16,216 bases of DNA from Minisyncoccota bacterium (GTDB taxonomy: Bacteria; Patescibacteriota; Minisyncoccia; Minisyncoccales; Minisyncoccaceae). Shown here in pieces: positions 1 to 6,691 of this stretch. The notes beneath the pieces are model-generated. The model was not told the DNA's origin. It saw nothing but the letters and a program-made list of their open reading frames with translations, and ran no database searches. Location: NCBI GenBank assembly GCA_028703995.1, contig JAQVLU010000006.1, positions 1-16,216 of the forward strand, in the 5' to 3' direction. Both the position numbers and the translations under genes were made by a program. The stretch's first letter is position 1; each line of letters begins with the position of its first letter.

Positions 1-868
1 CTGTTGGGTATAAAATTTTTTCAACAACATCTTCTTCTATTGTAAAATAACCAGAATCTATTGAATATTTATTTGTTGCATCTTGACTTTCTATTCTAAT
101 TTTAAACTTTCCATATTCAGTACCTAAAGAATTAATATCCCAAATAAATTTTCCAAAACCATTAGAGTCTGTCTTCGCATCGTATGAAAGGTGCCATCCT
201 GTACCATTTTCTGACACTACTTCTATAATGTGTCTTGTATCTTTTGCTCCTTGCCACTTAATATCAATATTACTACTTATAAAAATTCCAGCTGTTGGAT
301 ACAAAACCTTATTTTCGTAATTTTTATATGTATTAAATGTTGTTTTTAACTCATTATTATTTTCATTAGATTCTTTTATTGTATTGTGATAATCTAATTT
401 TACACTTAAATTATGTCCTTCCTCAACTTTAAGGCTATTATAAATATTTAGACGATATAGGAAAGGATTATTAATATCTATCAATTGTTCTTTATTTTCA
501 CATCTAAGCGGATAAGTTAACCAAACACCTGCATTTAAGTTGGCTACTTCTACGTATATATTCTCTTTACAAAGATCTATTACCCCTCCTTGATTCATTA
601 TCTTTATTGCCATTTTACCGTTCTCGTATTGTATATCGCCCACATATAAATCTGGAAGTGTTTCAACAACAGGCTGATTCATAGTTTGTAGAATAAGTTG
701 AATAAGCAACATTATCAAATCATTCCTATCACAACTAGAAAGACTCTGGAGATTGCACGAAGAATTAGTTGGTGTAAATGACAAAGTTTGAGCCTGAGCT
801 TTTACACTAATAAAACAAGAAAATAACACTGAAAATGCTACTCCGATAACTAAAAATTTATATCTCAT
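1..868 (-). CDS. Secreted CARDB-domain surface protein, 3' end beyond window
   Basis: The reading frame is open from the ATG at 868 to the window edge, giving 289 visible codons, so the C-terminus is missing. Residues 1-26 form a clear signal peptide (MRYKF, a hydrophobic core, then a VKAQA cleavage region). Residues about 72-178 look like a CARDB domain: they open with LPDLYVGDI and end with the hallmark IKESNENNNEL. Residues about 189-278 resemble the Kre9/KNH-like (Ser-Thr-rich anchor) beta-sandwich, with LYPTAG, IDIKW and a closing GYFTIE. LYPT recurs at the cut edge (residues 286-289), so a second copy probably follows. CARDB domains are generally found in extracellular adhesion or cell-envelope proteins; the exact role here is unknown. 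The gene follows the HU terminator, has its own promoter (903-931) and has no Shine-Dalgarno. The domain family calls are from motif recognition only. Confidence 0.8.
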   Translation of the reverse strand, partial: MRYKFLVIGVAFSVLFSCFISVKAQAQTLSFTPTNSSCNLQSLSSCDRNDLIMLLIQLILQTMNQPVVETLPDLYVGDIQYENGKMAIKIMNQGGVIDLCKENIYVEVANLNAGVWLTYPLRCENKEQLIDINNPFLYRLNIYNSLKVEEGHNLSVKLDYHNTIKESNENNNELKTTFNTYKNYENKVLYPTAGIFISSNIDIKWQGAKDTRHIIEVVSENGTGWHLSYDAKTDSNGFGKFIWDINSLGTEYGKFKIRIESQDATNKYSIDSGYFTIEEDVVEKILYPT

Positions 869-889
869 ATTTTTTAATTTTTTATTAAT

Positions 890-905
890 AATACTTAAAA
901 GTATT
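890..905. promoter_or_regulatory. Operator-like palindrome at the CARDB gene start site
   Basis: The perfect inverted repeat AATACTT-AA-AAGTATT overlaps the -10 box at 903-908 and covers the predicted transcription start near 896. Its position suits a repressor operator or a 5' mRNA hairpin. It is A+T-rich, so chance is possible. Confidence 0.35.
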
Positions 906-931
906 TTAACATTTGTAAATTTAAAAGTCAA
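903..931 (-). promoter_or_regulatory. Promoter of the CARDB protein gene
   Basis: On the minus strand TTGACT (931-926) is followed by a 17-base spacer and TAAAAT (908-903), with TG one base upstream of the -10, so it is an extended -10 promoter. The predicted start near 896 leaves a leader of about 28 bases. It lies directly behind the HU terminator. Confidence 0.65.
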
Positions 932-960
932 AAAAAAGACGCTATTTCTAGCGTCTTTTT
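931..960 (-). terminator. Intrinsic terminator after the HU gene
   Basis: The stem AGACGCTA / TAGCGTCT (937-944 with 949-956, loop TTTC) is flanked by an A tract on the left and a T tract on the right. It can therefore act on either strand; the gene it serves is HU, whose stop codon ends at 980. Confidence 0.85.
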
Positions 961-979
961 GTATAGTGTAAATAATTAA

Positions 980-1264
980 TTATTTAACAGCATCTTTTAA
1001 ACTTTTTCCTGCCTTGAACTTTGGAACCTTCATTGCAGGGATCTTTAGAGCTTCACCAGTTTTAGGATTTCTTCCTGTTCTAGCTGCTCTTTTTGAAACC
1101 TTAAAAGTTCCAAAACCTGTAATAGTTACTTGTCCTCCTTTTGCAAGAGTAGTAGTAACCTCATCGATGATTGCATTTAAAGCATCTGTTGCAACTCTTT
1201 TTGAAACAGCTGTCTTTTTTACAATTGCATCTGATAAAGCATCTTTTGAAATAGCTTTTGCCAT
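980..1264 (-). CDS. hup: HU family DNA-binding protein
   Basis: At 94 residues this is a full-length HU/IHF-family protein, which bends and compacts DNA as a dimer in the nucleoid. Visible hallmarks are GFGTF at residues 50-54, the DNA-contacting arm RTGRNPKTGE at 62-71, and the C-terminal VPKFKAGK segment. It starts at the ATG at 1264, with no Shine-Dalgarno upstream; the 48-base gap to the rny stop is A+T-rich and holds no terminator, so it may be co-transcribed with rny or use a weak promoter of its own. It ends at a strong hairpin terminator. Whether it is HU or IHF-like in role cannot be told; only one HU-type gene is in the window. Confidence 0.95.
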   Translation of the reverse strand: MAKAISKDALSDAIVKKTAVSKRVATDALNAIIDEVTTTLAKGGQVTITGFGTFKVSKRAARTGRNPKTGEALKIPAMKVPKFKAGKSLKDAVK

Positions 1265-1312
1265 ATTGTTATTTTTTTTAATTAATTATTAATTACGACC
1301 TTTTTATGCTTA

Positions 1313-2842
1313 CTATCTAGCATATTCAATTATTCTTGTTTCCCTTATCACATTCACCTTGATCTCTCCTGGGAACCTTAACTCTTCTTCAATTTTTGAA
1401 GCAATATCTTTGGCTAATTTCTGAGCCTCATAATCATTTACCTTATCGGCTTTAACAAAAATTCTAACCTCTCTTCCTCCTTGTATCGCGTAAGCTTTAT
1501 CTGTTCCTTCAAAAGCTAAAGCAATATCTTCCAAGTCTCCTAATCTTTTTAAATAATTTTCTAAAGTATCTTTTCTTGCTCCTGGTCTTGCTCCTGAAAC
1601 TTGATCCGCTATTTGAATAATTCTAGCTTCAACGCTTTCGTAAGGATATTCTTCATGATGAGATTTAACGGCTGAAATAATTTCTGGCTTAATATTAAAC
1701 TTCTCTAATATTTTTCCACCAATATCAGTATGAGAACCTTCTACTTGATAGTCAAGGGCTTTTCCAATATCATGAAGCAATCCTGCTTTTTTGCAAAGAG
1801 CATCATCTAGGTTAAGTTCTGAAGCAATAGCACTCGCAAGCATCGAAACTTCTATTGAATGAGCTAAAACATTCTGCCCATAACTAGTTCTATATTGCAA
1901 TCTTCCTAACACTCTAACCAATTTATCGGGAAGATCGAGTACTCCCGCTTCATAAACAGCAGCTTCTCCAGCGTCTTTAATTTTTTTAGCTAAGAATAGT
2001 TGCGCTTTTTCATATTCAGCTTCAACTCTTGCTGGTTGAACTCTTCCATCTTTTATTAAAGCTTCTAAAGTTATTTTAGCAACCTCTCTTCTAATAGGAT
2101 TAAAACAAGAAATCATTACAGATCCTGGGGTTTCGTCTACAATGACTTCTACTCCAGTAACTTTTTCAAAAGCTCTAATGTTTCTTCCCTCTTTTCCAAT
2201 AATTCTTCCTTTGATATCGTCGTTTGTAATAACAACCGTACTAGTTGTTATCTCTGTTGCTTGAGAAATGGCATATCCTTGAATGGCGGTTGCTAATATT
2301 TCTTTTGCTTTTGTCTCATAAGCATCAACGCCTCTTAATTCAAGTTTTCTGATTCTTCCCGCAAGATCAGCCGAATATTCTTTTTCTGCTTTTTTAATTA
2401 AATTTTCTAAAGCCTCTTCTTTTTTTAAATGAGCCACCTTCTCTAATTCAGAAACGCAGTTCTCTTTAATTTTTTCAATCTCTGTTTTTATCTCTCTGAC
2501 TTTTTCTATCTTTACTTTTAAGTCCTCTTCTTCTTTTAAAACCTTCTTTTCTTTTTCATCTAAGACTTCCTCTTTCTTAAAAACTCTTTCTTCTGCCTTT
2601 ATTACTAGCTTTTGCCTTTCTTCAAACTCATTTTTTGAAGTAGCCTCTAGCTTCTCTGCTTTCTCTCTCGCTTTTGTAATTATCTCTTCCGCGTTCTTCT
2701 TTGTTTGTTCCAGTCGTCTTTGGAGTTCTGATTCAATTGATCCTGCACGTTTTCTCGCTATTGATTGTCTGATATAATATCCAATAACACCACCTAAAGC
2801 AAACAGAAGAGAAGTAACTATCACTTGGGTTATTCCTTCCAT
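1313..2842 (-). CDS. rny: Ribonuclease Y (membrane-anchored endoribonuclease)
   Basis: The 509-residue product has the full RNase Y architecture. There is one N-terminal membrane helix (about residues 5-24), a long charged coiled coil (about 30-170), a KH domain with GKEG at 216-219, and an HD domain with HD at 357-358 and a further His at 371. RNase Y starts mRNA decay by endonucleolytic cleavage at the inner face of the membrane and takes the place of RNase E in many bacteria. The length is close to the usual 510-520 residues. The ATG at 2842 is the only sensible start, because the membrane helix begins a few residues later; no Shine-Dalgarno is seen. HU lies 48 bases downstream on the same strand. 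Confidence 0.96.
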   Translation of the reverse strand: MEGITQVIVTSLLFALGGVIGYYIRQSIARKRAGSIESELQRRLEQTKKNAEEIITKAREKAEKLEATSKNEFEERQKLVIKAEERVFKKEEVLDEKEKKVLKEEEDLKVKIEKVREIKTEIEKIKENCVSELEKVAHLKKEEALENLIKKAEKEYSADLAGRIRKLELRGVDAYETKAKEILATAIQGYAISQATEITTSTVVITNDDIKGRIIGKEGRNIRAFEKVTGVEVIVDETPGSVMISCFNPIRREVAKITLEALIKDGRVQPARVEAEYEKAQLFLAKKIKDAGEAAVYEAGVLDLPDKLVRVLGRLQYRTSYGQNVLAHSIEVSMLASAIASELNLDDALCKKAGLLHDIGKALDYQVEGSHTDIGGKILEKFNIKPEIISAVKSHHEEYPYESVEARIIQIADQVSGARPGARKDTLENYLKRLGDLEDIALAFEGTDKAYAIQGGREVRIFVKADKVNDYEAQKLAKDIASKIEEELRFPGEIKVNVIRETRIIEYAR

Positions 2843-2912
2843 ATTTTTGATTGAAAGTCTGGTTTGCTTACCAAAAATTCAAAGTTATTTTTAATTGTAT
2901 TTTTAGTTTATC

Positions 2913-2939
2913 AAAAAACCCTTGAAAATACAAGGGTTT
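2913..2939 (-). terminator. Intrinsic terminator of the Cys-repeat gene
   Basis: AAACCCTTG (2916-2924) pairs with CAAGGGTTT (2931-2939) around a six-base loop. On the minus strand the stem is followed by a T6 tract. It sits just past the stop codon of the gene ending at 2953. Confidence 0.85.
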
Positions 2940-2952
2940 AATGTTTTATTTT

Positions 2953-3858
2953 TTAAAAAACGCAATCTTTCCCATTATAATAATAATTTATATTACAAAT
3001 AACTTGATTGTATTTATTAATATATCCATTAGTAATATTCATTTTTTCACAATAAGTTCCGTTGCTTCTATATCCATAGTTGCATAACCAATAACTTCCA
3101 CTAGAATCAAAGTGAGCATTAGAAGGAAGATGTCTTTTTTCACAGCGATTGTTTTTCTTTTCATACCCATAAAGACAAGCCCACTCTGTTCCGGCACTAT
3201 TTATAAAATAGGCGTTAGAAGGAAGAGAAATCTTTAAACAATAGTTCCCCATATTTTTGTATCCATATTCACAAGCCCAAGCCGTACCATTTTCTGTTAA
3301 GTAAGCATTAGCGGGAACATTCACTTTTACGCAACCTGTTTCTGTTTTGAAATATCCTTGCTTGCAAGCAAAATCATGTCCGTTTGCAGTAAAATATGCA
3401 TTTGAATCAATAAATAACTGAGTACAGGTGTAACCATTTTTTTTGTAACCATAAGGACATTCTCCCTGAGTTAAATAAACATTAGAAGAAACTATCTTAG
3501 TACAAGAGTTTCCCTCTCTTTTGTATCCTAAATTACAAATAAAATCACTTCCAGACAAAGTAGCATTTTCGGGAATATATATTTTAATACAAACATTTCC
3601 TTTCTTTTCATATCCTGACTTGCAAACCCAATAATTAAACTTTTCAACAAAAATTCCGTTCTCTGGCACGCTAATTTTTTCACAAAAACCACCCCTATCA
3701 ACATATCCTGAATTACAAAGATATCCGTCAGCTGTAAAGTTTAGATAAGCATTATCGGGAATATAGATACTACCATTTTTAACATATGAAGCTGCCTCCG
3801 CATTAAATAATGGTAAGGTAAGAAATAATAAAAAAATAATAATGTATTTTTTAAACAT
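2953..3858 (-). CDS. Secreted Cys-rich protein of nine C-x10-C repeats
   Basis: A signal peptide (MFKKYIIIF ... NAEA) is followed by nine tandem repeats of roughly 27-33 residues. Each carries two cysteines exactly ten residues apart in the pattern C-x2-GY-x6-C (the last repeat has NY instead of GY), usually preceded by P-x-NAY and an aromatic residue. The eighteen repeat cysteines suggest nine disulfide-closed hairpins outside the cell. I do not recognise a named family with a known function; a surface or secreted binding protein is an inference. The frame is also open to a GTG at 3876, but the promoter -10 box occupies 3865-3870, so that start cannot be transcribed. The ATG at 3858 (301 residues) is preferred because it coincides with the predicted transcription start; the ATG at 3864 is the alternative. 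It has its own terminator and is divergent from the Com-like gene. Confidence 0.85.
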   Translation of the reverse strand: MFKKYIIIFLLFLTLPLFNAEAASYVKNGSIYIPDNAYLNFTADGYLCNSGYVDRGGFCEKISVPENGIFVEKFNYWVCKSGYEKKGNVCIKIYIPENATLSGSDFICNLGYKREGNSCTKIVSSNVYLTQGECPYGYKKNGYTCTQLFIDSNAYFTANGHDFACKQGYFKTETGCVKVNVPANAYLTENGTAWACEYGYKNMGNYCLKISLPSNAYFINSAGTEWACLYGYEKKNNRCEKRHLPSNAHFDSSGSYWLCNYGYRSNGTYCEKMNITNGYINKYNQVICNINYYYNGKDCVF

Positions 3859-3864
3859 ATTCAT

Positions 3865-3893
3865 ATTATAAAACACTTTCCTAACAAAGTCAA
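3865..3893 (-). promoter_or_regulatory. Strong promoter of the Cys-repeat gene, leaderless geometry
   Basis: On the minus strand TTGACT (3893-3888), a 17-base spacer and a perfect TATAAT (3870-3865) are followed by six bases and then the ATG at 3858. A start seven bases past the -10 box falls on the A of that ATG, so the mRNA should lack a 5' leader. Confidence 0.8.
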
Positions 3894-3896
3894 TAG

Positions 3897-3924
3897 TTTA
3901 CCTTTCTTTTTCTTCTGCTATACT
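3897..3924 (+). promoter_or_regulatory. Extended -10 promoter of the Com-like gene
   Basis: TGC-TATACT (3916-3924) is an extended -10; a weak -35 TTTACC lies at 3897-3902 with a 16-base spacer. The predicted start, about 3931-3932, is one or two bases before the ATG at 3933. The -35 box is only three bases from the -35 box of the divergent promoter. Confidence 0.6.
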
Positions 3925-3932
3925 TTAAAAAT

Positions 3933-4091
3933 ATGCTTAAAGAATATAGATGCGAATCTTGCAACAAACTTCTCTTTAAGGGAGAATTTAAAGAAGCAAC
4001 AATAGAAATTAAGTGCAGAAATTGCAAAAAAGTAACCTATTTCAAAATAGGCGACTTTTTAAAAGATCCTAAAGGTTTTCTAAAGCCTTAA
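3933..4091 (+). CDS. Com-like small zinc-finger protein
   Basis: This 52-codon gene begins MLKEYRCESCNKLLFKG and continues with IEIKCRNCKK, so it has two CxxC knuckles (Cys 7/10 and 28/31) spaced as in the Mu phage Com family of zinc-binding translational activators. The CNKLLFKG and IEIKC stretches are the conserved core of that family. Com activates translation of mom mRNA in phage Mu; the role of cellular homologues is not established, and binding of nucleic acid is an inference. The gene has a good promoter with almost no leader. Its 3' end overlaps the htpX 3' end by 23 bases, tail to tail. A hairpin terminator for the opposing operon lies inside its codons. Confidence 0.8.
   Translation: MLKEYRCESCNKLLFKGEFKEATIEIKCRNCKKVTYFKIGDFLKDPKGFLKP
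4025..4060 (-). terminator. Terminator of the htpX operon, inside the Com-like gene
   Basis: CCTATTT (4036-4042) pairs with AAATAGG (4045-4051); a two-base mismatch region is followed by outer A/T pairing with AGT/ACT. On the minus strand the stem is followed by ACTTTTTT. It is 9 bases past the htpX stop. A shorter T tract lies on the plus side too. Confidence 0.6.
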
Positions 4092-4950
4092 CCCTATCTT
4101 CAACAGGAGGATGAGTCATAAAAATTTTGCTATACCATTCAACTTTTCCCTTAAAAGGTGATGAAATATATAAATGCGCAGTAGCGTTATTTATTTTTTT
4201 TAGAGGAGTTCTGTTTGAAGAAATTTTAATTAAAGCAGAAATTAAAGCTTCTTTATCTCTTGTTAGGAGGATAGAACTAGCATCTGCTTTAAACTCTTGT
4301 TTTCTTGAAACTGCAAGTTGAATTAAAGTTGCAGCAATAGGGGCTAAAATTATTCCAACAATTCCAAGAGCTATAAAAATTGGATTTTTGTTATCGCTAT
4401 CACTTCCGCTAAAAAAGAACATTCTCATAAAAGTGTCTGATAGAATAGCGATAATTCCAACAAGAACCACCACAATAGAACCAATTAAAACATCTTTTCC
4501 TTTAATGTGAGCCATTTCGTGAGCAATAACAGCAGAAAGCTCTCTTTTGTTAAGAGTCTCTAAAAGCCCTCTAGTTACTGCTATAACAGCATGCTTTTCA
4601 TCTCTTCCAGTCGCAAAAGCATTTGGTTGTCCTTCTTCTAAGATATATATTTTAGGAGTCGGGATCCCAGCGGTAATCGCTAAATTCTCCACAATTCTAT
4701 AAAGCTCTAAAGAATCTTCTTTCTTTTTAACCTCAACGGCTGAAGACATTGTTAAAACAATCTTATCTGACTCATAATAACTGATAAAAGACATTACACT
4801 ACTTAGAATGACTGCAAAGTAAAGAATGAAAACATTGTCATAAACATAAGAAAAAACCCACCCTATAAAAATTACGAAGATAAGGAAGAAAAATATAAGG
4901 AAGAAAGCTTTCCTATTGTTTGAGCTAATTTGATCGTATACTGTTGCCAT
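4069..4950 (-). CDS. htpX: HtpX-like membrane zinc metalloprotease
   Basis: The product is 293 residues, close to the usual HtpX length. Two membrane helices span about residues 15-56, the zinc site HEMAH is at 144-148, two further hydrophobic segments lie at about 155-180 and 190-215, and the likely third zinc ligand is Glu219 in RKQEFKAD. HtpX-family M48 proteases degrade misfolded membrane proteins from the cytoplasmic side. The start ATG at 4950 overlaps the lemA stop codon (TAATG), so translation is probably coupled. This is the last gene of the nusA-tig-clpP-lemA run and ends at a hairpin inside the convergent Com-like gene. Confidence 0.95.
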   Translation of the reverse strand: MATVYDQISSNNRKAFFLIFFFLIFVIFIGWVFSYVYDNVFILYFAVILSSVMSFISYYESDKIVLTMSSAVEVKKKEDSLELYRIVENLAITAGIPTPKIYILEEGQPNAFATGRDEKHAVIAVTRGLLETLNKRELSAVIAHEMAHIKGKDVLIGSIVVVLVGIIAILSDTFMRMFFFSGSDSDNKNPIFIALGIVGIILAPIAATLIQLAVSRKQEFKADASSILLTRDKEALISALIKISSNRTPLKKINNATAHLYISSPFKGKVEWYSKIFMTHPPVEDRVKALENL

Positions 4951-5507
4951 TAGAATTTAACTTCTACTGCCTCTCTTTGTTTTTCGTCTCCTAGTTCAAA
5001 TAAGTCCATCTTTTTGAAATCAAAGACAGAAGCAATTACATTAGAAGGAAATGTTTCTACCTTAATGTTTAAATCTCTAACATTTCCATTATAAAATCTT
5101 CTCGCTCCTTGGATTTTATCTTCTGTGTCTGTTAATTCTCTTTGAAGCTCTAGAAAATTAGTTGAAGCTTTCAATTCTGGATAATTTTCAGAAACTGCGA
5201 ACAATGATTTAAGAGTTCCTGAAAGAACATTTTCCGCTTCTTGTTTTTCTTTTAATCCTTCAGCTTGCATTGCTTGAGATCTTGCCTCTGTAACTTTTTC
5301 AAAAACCTCTCTCTCGTGAGTAGCATAACCTTTTACTGTTTCTACTAGATTAGGAATTAAATCGTATCTTCTTTTTAATTGGACATCTATATCTGCCCAA
5401 GCCTCTTTAGTTCTATTGATAAGAACTATGAAACTATTATATGTAGCAATGAAAAAAATGATCGCTATTGCTACTACTCCTAGAATGATTAATGTTAATG
5501 TTTCCAT
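4950..5507 (-). CDS. lemA: LemA family protein
   Basis: At 185 residues this is a typical LemA protein. It has an N-terminal membrane helix at about residues 4-22, followed by a mostly helical domain with the family signature LKRRYDLIPNLVETVKGYA (44-62) and the C-terminal NVRDLN and FPSNVIASVFDF motifs. The biochemical function is not established; lemA is often found next to htpX or other membrane proteases, as here, where its stop codon overlaps the htpX start by one base. The start is four bases after the stop of the upstream gene. No Shine-Dalgarno is visible, so expression probably depends on coupling within the operon. Confidence 0.94.
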   Translation of the reverse strand: METLTLIILGVVAIAIIFFIATYNSFIVLINRTKEAWADIDVQLKRRYDLIPNLVETVKGYATHEREVFEKVTEARSQAMQAEGLKEKQEAENVLSGTLKSLFAVSENYPELKASTNFLELQRELTDTEDKIQGARRFYNGNVRDLNIKVETFPSNVIASVFDFKKMDLFELGDEKQREAVEVKF

Positions 5508-5511
5508 ATTT

Positions 5512-6051
5512 TTATTCTTTTATTATATTAATATATTTCGCTAAAAACTCTGTTTTACCATGAATATTATAAGGAGCTTCAATAGATACATTGTCCCCTA
5601 TTTTTAAACTCTTTTTGAAGTATTCAGCATCTCCATAAACTCCGTTGACATAAGTCCCTTCGTTTATTAAAACAACTAGGTCTCTTTTGATTTGATCGTC
5701 AAAATTAGTTCCTATTCCTCTCACAATAATACTATTACCTTGAATATTTAAAATTGTTCCCGAAGTATTAAAAATGTCTGCTGGGATAGGTTCGTTGATT
5801 GGTCTTACTGGGTTTTCAATTGCTTCTGGGTTAACATTTTCAATGGATTCCCCGATCTCTAAATTACCTACTACACCAATTTCCATTGATGCTTCAGGAA
5901 TTGGAGCATAAACTTCTAAATTTAAGTTTTTCTCTTTTGTTATATTAAGAAAAACTATTATTCCTCCGATTAACGCAACAATAATAATAGAAATCAAAAT
6001 GATTTTTTTATTATCTATTTTTTGGTCTTTGCTTTTTTCTATTGATGGCAT
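5512..6051 (-). CDS. Membrane-anchored protein of unknown function
   Basis: This 179-residue protein begins with a charged, lysine-rich segment, then one membrane helix (about residues 17-36), then an acidic, proline-rich linker (about 45-90). Its C-terminal domain (about 94-179) is rich in short beta strands: SGTILNIQGNSIIVRG, then a LKIGDNVSI strand. That strand pattern could be a small OB-like barrel outside the cell, but I do not recognise the family. It lies between clpP and lemA, 20 bases after the clpP stop and 4 bases before the lemA start, so it is very probably co-transcribed with envelope quality-control genes; that is the only hint about its role. Confidence 0.75.
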   Translation of the reverse strand: MPSIEKSKDQKIDNKKIILISIIIVALIGGIIVFLNITKEKNLNLEVYAPIPEASMEIGVVGNLEIGESIENVNPEAIENPVRPINEPIPADIFNTSGTILNIQGNSIIVRGIGTNFDDQIKRDLVVLINEGTYVNGVYGDAEYFKKSLKIGDNVSIEAPYNIHGKTEFLAKYINIIKE

Positions 6052-6071
6052 AAAATTATTTTTACTTATTA

Positions 6072-6656
6072 TTATACTTTTTGTTTAATAACTTCGTCAA
6101 TAACTCCATAAACTTTTGCTTCTTCGGCAGTCAAGTAGAAATCCCTATCTGTATCCTGCTCTACTTTTTTAAAAGGTTGCCCTGTCCTCTCTGCTAAGAT
6201 TCTATTCATCTTTTCCTTTATCTTTATAATTTGCTTTGCAGCAATCTCTACCTCTGAAGCCTGTCCTTTTGCTCCACCTAAAACTTGATGTAATAGTATT
6301 TCTGCATTAGGAAGCGCATATCTTTTCCCTTTTGCCCCTGAGGCTAAAAGAGTTGCCCCCATAGAAGCAGCCATTCCGATCGCAACCGTAGAAACATCAC
6401 ATTTGATGTATTGCATTGTGTCATAGATAGCCATTCCTGCAGTAACAGAACCTCCGGGACTATTAATATAGAATTGAATATCTGTTTTTGAATCTTTTGA
6501 AGCTAAGAAAAGAAGTTGTGCCACAATTGAATTAGCTACTGTATCATCTATCTCTCCTGTAAGCATAATAATTCTGTCTTTAAGGAGTCTAGAATAAATA
6601 TCATAAGCTCTTTCTCCTAAATTAGTTTTTTCAATTACTGTTGGAATTAAGTTCAT
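6072..6656 (-). CDS. clpP: ATP-dependent Clp protease proteolytic subunit
   Basis: The 194-residue protein matches ClpP over its full length. Ser98 in MAASMGA, His123 in LLHQ and Asp172 in TDRDFY make the catalytic triad, with the usual spacing. The oxyanion-loop sequence NSPGGSV is at 65-71. ClpP forms a barrel of two heptamers that degrades proteins fed by ClpX or ClpA/C partners; no such ATPase is in the window, unlike the common tig-clpP-clpX order. The gene lies 28 bases after tig and has its own good promoter across the tig stop codon, so it can be expressed apart from nusA and tig. No Shine-Dalgarno is seen; the promoter predicts a leaderless message. Confidence 0.97.
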   Translation of the reverse strand: MNLIPTVIEKTNLGERAYDIYSRLLKDRIIMLTGEIDDTVANSIVAQLLFLASKDSKTDIQFYINSPGGSVTAGMAIYDTMQYIKCDVSTVAIGMAASMGATLLASGAKGKRYALPNAEILLHQVLGGAKGQASEVEIAAKQIIKIKEKMNRILAERTGQPFKKVEQDTDRDFYLTAEEAKVYGVIDEVIKQKV

Positions 6657-6662
6657 ATTTTT

Positions 6663-6691
6663 ATTATACCTTAATTTGAAAAAATTAACAA
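6663..6691 (-). promoter_or_regulatory. Internal clpP promoter, leaderless geometry
   Basis: On the minus strand TTGTTA (6691-6686), a 17-base spacer and a perfect TATAAT (6668-6663) are followed by six bases and the clpP ATG. A start seven bases past the -10 falls on the A of the ATG. The -35 box overlaps the tig stop codon. Confidence 0.7.

Noticed and set aside
3859..3876. GTG start at 3876 for the Cys-repeat protein
   Set aside because: Those codons overlap the perfect -10 box at 3865-3870, so they would not be in the mRNA. The ATG at 3858 coincides with the predicted start site and leaves an intact signal peptide.
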